A DNA stretch of 64,000 bases from Corynebacterium terpenotabidum Y-11 (GTDB lineage Bacteria; Actinomycetota; Actinomycetes; Mycobacteriales; Mycobacteriaceae). The position numbers were made by a program, and so were the translations under genes. Location: NCBI RefSeq assembly GCF_000418365.1, contig NC_021663.1, forward strand, positions 124,001-188,000. The letters run 5' to 3'. This document shows, in pieces, positions 27,101-33,601 of this stretch. The notes beneath the pieces are model-generated. The model worked only from the letters and a program-made list of their open reading frames with translations. It searched no databases and had not been told where the DNA came from. Numbering within the stretch: position 1 is the stretch's first letter; every line of letters starts with the position of its first letter.

Positions 27101-27779
27101 CTTCCGCCGGGAGGTTCTCGAAGACTTCCGGGGTGGCCATGAACACGCCGGTGTGTTCCGGCTTCGCATTGGGCAGCGTGGAGAGAATCCGGCAGACGTC
27201 GAGGAACATCGACGCGCCAGCGCCGCCGGCCATCGACGAGATGACGAGGATGACGGGGGTGGAATCCACCGCGGAGCTCTGGTGCCCGGTGATCCGGTAG
27301 TTGAGTTCGTTGAGCTCGGTGATCGTCGGGGATTCCTCGAGGATGTCCATCGCGGACTTGAGTTCCTCACGGATCCGGGAGACGGACTGCAGGGTCAGCA
27401 TGCGGCCCAGACCACGGAACTGTCCGGCACCGTCGGAGACCGGGGTGCTGATCGCCTCGGGGTGACGCGGCGCCCAGGTGGCGATTTCGCCGAGGGCCTT
27501 CCTGCCGCCGAGGGTCATCGACAGGCCGGCGTCGAAGGTCTTGTACTGCTGCTTCGAACCGATGCCGACGTAGCGTCCGCCGTTTTCCTGGACATTGCCG
27601 AGCCCGTCGGGGCCCTTCTCCGGGGCGACGGGGACATCAATGCTGACGAACTGCCACGCCTTCGGCAGTGTGGTGAGTGTCGGATCGAACGCCCGCAAGT
27701 GTGCCTTGAGCTGGTCGATCATGTAGGCCTGGGTCTTGGCTCCGGAACCGCCGCAACCGACGACGAGGAACTTCTTCAC
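24144..27779 (-). CDS. Tubulin/FtsZ-like protein (Tubulin_2 type)
   Basis: The 1211-residue protein begins MKKFLVVGCGGSGAKT. This is the first strand and Gly-rich loop of the tubulin/FtsZ GTPase fold. The diagnostic nucleotide-phosphate loop appears at residues 185-190 as GGAGAS, within VILVISSMAGGAGASMFLDV, where FtsZ has GGGTGTG. The remaining ~900 residues are mostly helical, with coiled-coil-like parts around 600-680, and end in a Pro-rich tail (DPFAAPSSPSGPALPDFGGDFI in two overlapping pieces). Ordinary FtsZ is about 400-450 residues, so this is a very long, distinct family. The start is GTG 27777-27779 with AGGAG upstream. It is the likely polymer-forming or switch core of the operon. 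Confidence 0.85.
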   Translation of the reverse strand: MKKFLVVGCGGSGAKTQAYMIDQLKAHLRAFDPTLTTLPKAWQFVSIDVPVAPEKGPDGLGNVQENGGRYVGIGSKQQYKTFDAGLSMTLGGRKALGEIATWAPRHPEAISTPVSDGAGQFRGLGRMLTLQSVSRIREELKSAMDILEESPTITELNELNYRITGHQSSAVDSTPVILVISSMAGGAGASMFLDVCRILSTLPNAKPEHTGVFMATPEVFENLPAEAMVGAWPNALAMFGEAVATQTGAATESDSALFKALGVNAESSGNTFARLFPVGGRMGATGARFGDGNPNTVYRGLGRALAALMTSEKSADSFVAYSLGNTGATAANRDFLGWADSALVPWGDMPWGSMGYAQLSMGRDRYAEYSAQRLARTAFDRILRGHMDPLSTDTGEEQLQKRLIERYPAILDKVWIGSQILYSEPNQATTAGWIGQVFGQNYAMPAAQQSTQWLRQRLPAADGMKASDWGALVRSRLSDRAAVMEIHRQLDDAAYGAVHAFADQFCDQVVTTCEEYLSTTGLPFVEKVIDRLGEDIRQRLVGPMEMLVRSSQGRSPAVITPPIDQMLQPLTGNGAVTQSGQILDNIAAQYRSQFTEYFAIRVADYLSRVLEDFINNALSRLERELHDAHADLEAADKKKNVSVNLADVATDDPVAWPKDREEMISERFRGSANEILISDVDHFPADFVTHIVADVRVSDPEIFDAKEASRVAAQAVIRGRWDTNGAEKAPEDTLAVAGHTRAGGNRAGWVSRHLVSSRNTGGEERESRPGSFTAKIRPAQLLNRARLWIQRPDYHFSKFISTDLRSYMTQDEATNDTTFAARVQRLRTAFTSALDQARPLAAVDNSMVSLVHGTETEFHFNFSEIPFRGNSAAEDLRSVLNQKTNLDGSTADALDGAMSDGSKVRHIDVFGSYPNYSPVVFSSLFPAIAKDRDSRTNQDGYWSLRRSRPISATVPLSEAERQAMVAGWLLGAVTGRIHIQGDGTPAARAHIYDDAAREWVDFPHPLLTPPQDMKAKLDWMPAVIESVLLAYARVQEKDARGQLAGSLRPYRLLRELYDNHSQSPTGGANDHPVVTRLADFLTTGERPDQAPLGTSVADRYEIFTAQLNHAAQNADTFLPGSGGLPGSQVQDKPWADVSDRRYASAMPLYRDFAPDVRDMTRALKKHLDAAKNRAENPTMNAFSTGAPVADPFAAPSSPSGPALPDFGGDFI

Positions 27780-27824
27780 GGTTTCTCCTAAGTAGGCGTG
27801 AGGTGGGGATGTGGTGGTGACGGG

Positions 27825-30527
27825 TCAGCGGCCGAAGGAGCTGGGGGTGCCGGGGCCGGAGCCCCAGGTTCCACCGGTGCCGCCTGCTCCGGGGAAGCCG
27901 CCGCCGGTCGGTCCGGACTGCCCGCCGAAGGAGGTGGGGCCACCGGTGGTCGGTGGGAAACCGGTGGTCGGTGGGTATCCGTCGCCGCCGGGGAAACCGG
28001 ATCCCGGGTAGTTCTCCTGGGCAACGGTCGGGACGGCGTTCCCCTTCCCCTTCCTGCCGCGGCGCGTCGTACCGGGGCCGGGGACCGGGGTCGCGGCAAG
28101 ACGTTCCAGCAGCTCCGGGGTGTCGGTACCGATCTTTCCGGCGAGTTCGGAGACGCGTCCCTCGGTGGTGAATTCATCGACGGCGAGGACGACCTCACCG
28201 TGGGTCGGGTCACCGGGGGTACCGAGCACGAACCAGTGGTTGTGCACCGCCAGCGGCAGTCGTGCTGCCGTCCCGACCTGCTGTCCTTCGTCGGAGATCG
28301 ACGGGGCGGGGGCGTCCACCACGGCGAGCGGTGCGGTCAGCGGGTTCTTCCCCAGCTTCACACGCACCGGGACTCCGGCGAGGTTCACCTCGCGGCCGGA
28401 GGCGACGGTGCGCCCGGAGCCGAGGAGTTCGTCGTAGCCGATGCGGAAGTCACCACCGGTGTCGGTACGCAGGAGCCGGCCACGTTCGACGGCGACGGGA
28501 ATGCGCACCGCGTGGATACCGGGGGAGGACGGGATCCGACCGGTGATCGCCTTCATGATGTACAGCACGGCCAGCGGGATGAGGATCGCCAACAGGAGCA
28601 CACCGATCAGGGCACCGATGAATACGCCGGTGTTGACCGGGGCAGTCATGTTGCCGGACAAGGGCACGTCCACGTCGGATTCGGTCTCACCGTCATCGGA
28701 GACGAGATGGACCTGCGGGGTGACGGAGATCCGTCCGTCGGCCAGGTCGGAGGTTTTCAGGGTGACGGGGAGGACGCCTTCTTCACCCTCGTCGAGTTCC
28801 AGCGCAGACGCTGCGTCGGCATAGTCGGAGCTAATCTCTACGGTTCCGACCCCGTCCGGCAGGGCGACACCGTCGTCTCCGGAGGAGAGCTCGGTGGAGT
28901 TGAGCCACACCGAGCCCGGTCCGGTGACCGGGATCTCGATGGTGGTCTCCGTCGAGTCGATGCTCAGGTCGGCACTGCCCAAGGTAGGCATGTTCACCGG
29001 GGTGACGGTCACCGCGAAGTCCACCGTGACCGGGCTGAGCTGGGTGCCGGGAGCGTTGTCCGCAGCCTTCGTGGTGATATCGGCGCGGAAGGCGATCCGG
29101 CCAGACGTCGCTTCGGTGATCTTGTCGAGGGAGAAGGCGACCGGGGTGCCGTCCGCGGCGGACTGCTGGCCCAGCTCCACATCGGTACCGTCGCTGCTGG
29201 TGAATGTTGCGGTGAGCAGGGCATCTCCGTCGAGCTGGCGGGGTTCACCGTTCTTATCGACGAGGGTGGCGTGGAGCTCGGCGTCCGACTTCAGGCCGGT
29301 GGTCTGACTGTCAGTCAGTTCGTCGACCTGCACCGACAGGCCCGGAGCGAGGGTGACCCGGACCTTGTAGCTGTCGTCGTCGGCGGTGGGGGCGTCGTAA
29401 CCGAAGGACCATTCACCGGCCCAGTCCCCGCCCGCCGGCAGGCTGAGTTCGGCGGTGACCGCACCGTTGACCACACCGGACTCCGGGGCGACGTGGATCT
29501 GTGCGTCCCCGACAGTGGACGCCTCGGCATCCAGGCTGACCTGCTGACCGCCGGGCGCGGTGAGTACCGGGGTGACCTGGCCGTCGATGCTGCTGGTCGG
29601 CAGGGCGGAGAGACGGACCGTGTCGATCGAGTTGTCGAGGGTGAACTTCGTCGGCTCCTTCATCGACAGGGTGGCGTCCACACTGTTGGAGGTGGGGATG
29701 AAGCTACGGAACGCGGCGAGCAGCCCGGAGGGGTCGGTGCCAGCGTCGAAGAAGGCGCCGTTAGGGGTGCCACCGCCGCAGGTACCCTCCGCCATCTCGG
29801 TGAGCAGTTCGCGGGGGCTGTCGGACTCGTCCGTGGGGATGAGGCCGACAGTGAAGAAGTGGACGCCGGAGTTCCGCAGCGCGACCAGGGGGCTGTCCGC
29901 GCGGCACACGGAGGCGGCGGCCTCGTCGTCGTCGACCCCGGGGGCGGTGACCTTACCGTCGGAGAAGAACAGGACCGCCTGGCAGTCGGACTGCTTCCCG
30001 TCGGTCGTCGGCGCGCCGGCGAATTCGCGGGACGCCCCGGCCAGGGCATCCCCGTAGTTGGTGTACATATCGGCGTTGCGGGCGTTGAAGCCGGAGATGG
30101 CGCTCTCGAGTTTGTCGGCGTCCTCCCCCACGTTGACCCAGTCACCGTAGTCGCCGGTGGCATTGTGGTATCCCTCGCCGAAGCCAGCGAGTTTGACGTT
30201 GATGTCCGCCCCCAGGTCGGTGGCATGGGTGCTGAGCTGCTGGACGAGGTCGCGGGTCGCGTCGACCCGGACATTGTCCGGGTCGGTCGCGGTCTTATCG
30301 TCGAAGCCCTTGAGGGAGGCCGACTGATCGAGGATCAGGAGAATGTTCGCCGACTTCGTCGCGGCGATGCAACTTCCGAGGGCGTTGATGTTGTTCTGCC
30401 CGTCCTCGGAGATCCCCGTCGTCTGGGCCGCGGCAGGGGAGGCGCCGAGCAGGGCGGCGCCGGCGAGCAGGACAGTGGTGCCGAGGGCGGACGCGATGCG
30501 TCCGACGCGGGATTGTGTGCTGGTCAT
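27825..30527 (-). CDS. Secreted, membrane-anchored von Willebrand A domain protein
   Basis: The 900-residue protein has a signal peptide (about residues 1-34, LLGASPAAAQ). A VWA domain (~60-290) carries the MIDAS start DQSAS at 67-71 and a later Thr/Asp-containing NYGDALAGA. An extracellular beta-rich region follows (~290-630). A single membrane helix near residue 640 (FIGALIGVLLLAILIPLAVLYI) leads to a ~250-residue cytoplasmic part ending in a Gly/Pro-rich tail. The topology puts the VWA outside and the tail inside. The start is ATG 30525-30527. It lies 8 nt after the first operon gene and 45 nt before the tubulin-like gene. It likely senses or binds an external ligand. Confidence 0.85.
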   Translation of the reverse strand: MTSTQSRVGRIASALGTTVLLAGAALLGASPAAAQTTGISEDGQNNINALGSCIAATKSANILLILDQSASLKGFDDKTATDPDNVRVDATRDLVQQLSTHATDLGADINVKLAGFGEGYHNATGDYGDWVNVGEDADKLESAISGFNARNADMYTNYGDALAGASREFAGAPTTDGKQSDCQAVLFFSDGKVTAPGVDDDEAAASVCRADSPLVALRNSGVHFFTVGLIPTDESDSPRELLTEMAEGTCGGGTPNGAFFDAGTDPSGLLAAFRSFIPTSNSVDATLSMKEPTKFTLDNSIDTVRLSALPTSSIDGQVTPVLTAPGGQQVSLDAEASTVGDAQIHVAPESGVVNGAVTAELSLPAGGDWAGEWSFGYDAPTADDDSYKVRVTLAPGLSVQVDELTDSQTTGLKSDAELHATLVDKNGEPRQLDGDALLTATFTSSDGTDVELGQQSAADGTPVAFSLDKITEATSGRIAFRADITTKAADNAPGTQLSPVTVDFAVTVTPVNMPTLGSADLSIDSTETTIEIPVTGPGSVWLNSTELSSGDDGVALPDGVGTVEISSDYADAASALELDEGEEGVLPVTLKTSDLADGRISVTPQVHLVSDDGETESDVDVPLSGNMTAPVNTGVFIGALIGVLLLAILIPLAVLYIMKAITGRIPSSPGIHAVRIPVAVERGRLLRTDTGGDFRIGYDELLGSGRTVASGREVNLAGVPVRVKLGKNPLTAPLAVVDAPAPSISDEGQQVGTAARLPLAVHNHWFVLGTPGDPTHGEVVLAVDEFTTEGRVSELAGKIGTDTPELLERLAATPVPGPGTTRRGRKGKGNAVPTVAQENYPGSGFPGGDGYPPTTGFPPTTGGPTSFGGQSGPTGGGFPGAGGTGGTWGSGPGTPSSFGR

Positions 30528-30535
30528 CTGCGGTC

Positions 30536-31165
30536 CTACGCTCCCACTGTCTTGCTGATCCACAGGGCGATCTCCACTGCGGTGATGATGACTGCGACAC
30601 ACGCCAGCCCGGCCGAGACCCGGTAGAGGGTTTTCTGAGCCGGGGTGCCGATGTAGAAACTCTCGGCCTGCCGCTTCGTGTCTTTCCCGGTGTGGAGGCC
30701 GAGGAGGATGAAGGTCACGATGCCGGCGAGGACCCAGCCGGCGATGGCGAGGTAGTGGAAGAGGTCGTCGGTGGCCGATCCGGTGAGCGGGGCGGCGATA
30801 CCGAGGAGGAGCCCGAGGACCGCGGCAGCGGTGGCGGCGGCGATGAATGCCCAGGGGCCGGTGACCGGGGTGAGGGACGCCGTGGGGGCGCCGGAAGTGA
30901 GGTCGGTGGGGCCCGGGGCGGCGTTGAAGCCGCCGGTCGGTCCGCTGGCGGGCGGGCCGAAGGTCACCGGGGTGGGTGCGGCTGACGGGGCCGGGGAGGT
31001 GAAGCCGCCGGGGCTGCCGCCGAAGGGGGAGGAGCCGAATCCGGAGGTGTTCCTGGGCTGCTGACCCGACTGAGTGGAAGGTCCGGGGACGATATGTCGA
31101 CCGCTCGAGTCCGCACCCCAGGAGGGGCCGGGCCCGGTTGCTCCGTTATGGAAGGGGTTTGTCAC
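30536..31165 (-). CDS. Proline/glycine-rich three-helix membrane protein, first gene of the operon
   Basis: The 209-residue product has a ~95-residue cytoplasm-like N-terminal region rich in Pro, Gly and Ser (starting TNPFHNG). Three membrane helices follow: AFIAAATAAAVLGLLLGIAAPL, YLAIAGWVLAGIVTFILLGL and VSAGLACVAVIITAVEIALW. A short loop between the last two holds RQAESFYIGTPAQKT. The GTG start at 31163-31165 has an excellent AAGGAGGT 5 nt upstream. No known family is evident. It probably forms the membrane base with the VWA protein. Confidence 0.7.
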   Translation of the reverse strand: MTNPFHNGATGPGPSWGADSSGRHIVPGPSTQSGQQPRNTSGFGSSPFGGSPGGFTSPAPSAAPTPVTFGPPASGPTGGFNAAPGPTDLTSGAPTASLTPVTGPWAFIAAATAAAVLGLLLGIAAPLTGSATDDLFHYLAIAGWVLAGIVTFILLGLHTGKDTKRQAESFYIGTPAQKTLYRVSAGLACVAVIITAVEIALWISKTVGA

Positions 31166-31511
31166 GGGGACCTCCTTGATCCGACGACTGCGTCAGTACT
31201 GTCCGAAGCTCAGTCCGCTGATTCCCTCAGGGTTTCCTCCCGGTGACTGGGAAGTGACGGAATTTGTCGGAGGAGCGAGACATGGGCAGTGGAGACTAAC
31301 AGCTAGAAGATATCAGAGTGGTGGGACGGCGACAGGCGTAGTTCGAACGGCGAAAGGAACCCGGGGGTGGTGCGGAGTTTCGCTGTATGGTGCATTGACG
31401 TGTGACGACGGCTGGTGAGTGGCGTCCGGTCGACGGTGACGGCTGAGCTGGGAGGTGAGTGGTGCCCCAGAAAATGGGAGCAGCGACCTGAGTGGCGAGG
31501 CCCCGCCCGCC

Positions 31512-31568
31512 CCGCCTGATCCGTCTGCCGCCTGATCCGCCCCGCCAACCCCGCCCCCGCCTGATCCG
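31512..31568. repeat. Three direct copies of CCGCCTGATCCG
   Basis: Identical 12-mers lie at 31512-31523, 31528-31539 and 31557-31568, in a C-rich tract between wzt and the eight-gene operon. Spacings of 16 and 29 nt start-to-start do not match simple slippage; they could be protein-binding sites. Confidence 0.6.
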
Positions 31569-31577
31569 GTGAGGAGT

Positions 31578-31626
31578 GGTACACAAATCGGCGTGATCGC
31601 GGCACGGATGCCCGGATTCGTGTACC
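31578..31626. repeat. Interrupted inverted repeat GGTACACAAATC / GATTCGTGTACC
   Basis: The two 12-nt arms (31578-31589 and 31615-31626) pair at 11 of 12 positions around a 25-nt spacer. There is no T-tract, so a regulator-binding site or an RNA hairpin 3' of wzt is more likely than a classical terminator. Confidence 0.5.
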
Positions 31627-31698
31627 GCGGCTCACCGGCTCCCCGGCGCGGCCTGCCTCGCGAGGCTGGCGATCGGGAGCATCCGGCCGAACTCAGAC

Positions 31699-32487
31699 CT
31701 ACAACCGCCCCAGATCCCGCAGCACATTGCGGACGTGCTCCTGCGCCCCCGGCCCCTCGTACGCCCCGACGATCTCGTCGACGGCACCGCAGGCCTTGAT
31801 CTCACCGTGGTGGACCCACAGTGCCGAATCACACAGCTGCGCCAGGAACTCGTTGGAGTGCGAGGCGAAGACGAGGATGCCGGACTTCTCCACCAGGGCG
31901 GACAGCCGTTCCCGGGCCTTGGCCATGAAGGCGGCGTCCACCGCGCCGATCCCCTCGTCGAGCAGGAGGATCTCCGGCTCGATCGAGGTCACCACGCCGA
32001 GAGCCAGGCGCACGCGCATGCCGGTGGAGTAGGTGCGTAGCGGCATGGAGAGGTAGTCGCCCAGTTCACTGAACTCGGCGATGTCGTCCATCTTCTTCTG
32101 CATGGACTTCTTCGATTCGCCGAGGAACAGCCCGCGGATGATGATGTTCTCCCACCCGGAGATCTCCGGGTCCATACCCACGCCCAGGTCGAACACCGGC
32201 GCCACACGCCCGCGAACCACCGCCGACCCCCGGGTCGGTTCGTAGATGCCCGAGAGCAGCCGCAGCAGCGTGGACTTGCCGGCACCGTTGTGGCCGACGA
32301 GGCCGATCCGGTCGCCCTCCTTGAGGTGCAGGTTGACGTTCTTCAGCGCCTCGACGACGACGGTGTTGTCGGAGTTGCGTCCGATGGCACCGCCGGCGGC
32401 ACCGAGGAAGGCCTTCTTCAGCGACCGGGACTTCGCGTCGAAGATCGGGAAGTCGACGCAGGCGTTGTACGTGTCGATCGAAACCAA
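31699..32487 (-). CDS. wzt: Galactan export ABC transporter, ATP-binding subunit (Wzt-like, RfbE)
   Basis: The 262-residue ABC ATPase has Walker A GHNGAGKST, a Q-loop replaced by the VAPVFDLG segment typical of polysaccharide exporters, signature YSTGMRVRLAL, Walker B ILLLDEG and the switch SHSNEF. It lacks the C-terminal carbohydrate-binding domain of O-antigen Wzt, as does Rv3781. It powers flipping of the lipid-linked galactan. The start is an unusual TTG at 32485-32487 preceded by AAAGGAG with good spacing. It follows wzm by 12 nt. Confidence 0.9.
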   Translation of the reverse strand: MVSIDTYNACVDFPIFDAKSRSLKKAFLGAAGGAIGRNSDNTVVVEALKNVNLHLKEGDRIGLVGHNGAGKSTLLRLLSGIYEPTRGSAVVRGRVAPVFDLGVGMDPEISGWENIIIRGLFLGESKKSMQKKMDDIAEFSELGDYLSMPLRTYSTGMRVRLALGVVTSIEPEILLLDEGIGAVDAAFMAKARERLSALVEKSGILVFASHSNEFLAQLCDSALWVHHGEIKACGAVDEIVGAYEGPGAQEHVRNVLRDLGRL

Positions 32488-32499
32488 GGGATATCTCCT

Positions 32500-33414
32500 T
32501 TAAACCCAGTAGCTGACGCGGGAGCGCCACTGACGCATGAAGATCATCGCGAACAGTGTGCCGAGCACGGTGATGACGCAGACGATCAGCCAGGACCGCC
32601 ACTCCACCGGTTCATCGATCATCGGACCGCGGACGACGGCCATGAAGTGGTAGAGCGGATTGATCTCCGCGAGGTAGGCCTTGTTGCCCAGATCGCCGAC
32701 GCGGTCTTTCAGGGTGGAGTCCATCCACACGATCGGCGTCATGTAGAACAACAGCTGCACCAGGGATTCCAGCAGCGGGGCGACATCCCGGTACCGCGTC
32801 GCGATGATGCCGAAGAACATCGACACCCACACGCCGTTGGCGACGAGCAGTGCCAGCCCCGGCACGGCGAGGATGACCTCCCAGCCGACCGGGATCCGGA
32901 AGATCGCCAGCAGCACCAGCCAGATCGCCAGGTCGTGGAGCAGGAACAGGAACTGTTTCCACACCAGCCGGTAGACGTGCACACTCAGCGCACTGGGCAG
33001 CTGTTTGATCAGGCCTTCGTTGGCGATGAAGACCTGGGAGCCTTCGTTGATGCAGCCGGAGATGAACCCCCACAGGATCAGGCCGACGGCGACATGCGGC
33101 AGGAAAGTGTCGATGTCGATGTCGAAGAGCAGTGAGTAGAGCAGGCCCAGGGCAGTGGCCATCACACCGGTGGCGACGGTGATCCACAGCGGGCCCAGGA
33201 CGGAGCGTCGGTAGCGCTGCTTGATGTCCTGCCAGCCCAGGGCGAGCCACAGTTCGCGCTGGCTGAAGCCCCGCTTGAGATCGACCCAGGCGGCGCCGAA
33301 GGTCTGGGAGGTGGACGGCGGGGTGTCCTCCTCTGCGACCTTCGTCACGTAGCGGTCGAACTCCGGGGTGAGTGCGACGCCGGTTACGGTGCTCTCGTTC
33401 TCTGAATCTGACAC
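32500..33414 (-). CDS. wzm: Galactan export ABC transporter, permease (Wzm-like, RfbD)
   Basis: The 304-residue permease is of the ABC-2 type. About 70 cytoplasmic residues ending QDIKQRYRRSVLGPLW precede six membrane helices, including FYMTPIVW and a final helix before the basic end MRQWRSRVSYWV. The pattern matches Rv3783. The start is GTG 33412-33414, supported by TACCGT 6 nt upstream (leaderless) and by the end of the in-frame extension in low-quality sequence. wzt is directly downstream. Together they export polyprenyl-linked galactan for arabinogalactan assembly. Confidence 0.9.
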   Translation of the reverse strand: MSDSENESTVTGVALTPEFDRYVTKVAEEDTPPSTSQTFGAAWVDLKRGFSQRELWLALGWQDIKQRYRRSVLGPLWITVATGVMATALGLLYSLLFDIDIDTFLPHVAVGLILWGFISGCINEGSQVFIANEGLIKQLPSALSVHVYRLVWKQFLFLLHDLAIWLVLLAIFRIPVGWEVILAVPGLALLVANGVWVSMFFGIIATRYRDVAPLLESLVQLLFYMTPIVWMDSTLKDRVGDLGNKAYLAEINPLYHFMAVVRGPMIDEPVEWRSWLIVCVITVLGTLFAMIFMRQWRSRVSYWV

Positions 33415-33420
33415 GCGACA

Positions 33421-33426
33421 ACGGTA
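33421..33426 (-). promoter_or_regulatory. Leaderless -10 box of wzm-wzt
   Basis: TACCGT on the minus strand lies 6 nt before the wzm GTG codon, with no Shine-Dalgarno sequence. Confidence 0.5.
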
Positions 33427-33493
33427 CCCCGAGGTAGCCGCCGGATGGGAAAAGTACGGGAGTGGAACGGGGTGTCGCGAGTGGAACCGGGGC

Positions 33494-33524
33494 TTGTGGA
33501 GGTGTCCGGTGGGCGCTGTAGGAT
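33494..33524 (+). promoter_or_regulatory. Candidate promoter of the aminotransferase-like gene
   Basis: TGTAGGAT gives an extended -10 (TAGGAT at 33519-33524), with TTGTGG 19 nt upstream. It lies about 80 nt before the preferred start at 33602. Confidence 0.4.
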
Positions 33525-33601
33525 CGTCACGGACGGTCACGACGGGCGTCCCCCCCGGGTAAGTGACTACAGCGATAACGAAGATTGAGGTGTGTTTCGG
33601 C

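Larger units (their letters stand above)
31166..31698. other. 533-nt non-coding region upstream of the eight-gene operon
   Basis: No convincing gene is seen. It must hold the end of the wzt transcript and the promoter of the operon, both on the minus strand. It contains three copies of CCGCCTGATCCG (31512-31568) and an interrupted inverted repeat (31578-31626). An AT-richer stretch at about 31298-31322, with ATATC on either strand, is a candidate promoter site but no clear -35/-10 pair is evident. Confidence 0.5.

Noticed and set aside
27798-30626. 942-codon open frame on the plus strand opposite the VWA gene
   Set aside because: It is a high-GC antisense shadow; composition is repetitive Gly/Val/Arg and the minus-strand frame has signal peptide, MIDAS and membrane helix.
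14881-31165. Type VI or type VII secretion cluster
   Set aside because: No TssB/TssC, VgrG, EccC or WXG100-type proteins are present; the 990-aa membrane protein has no evident TssM signature.
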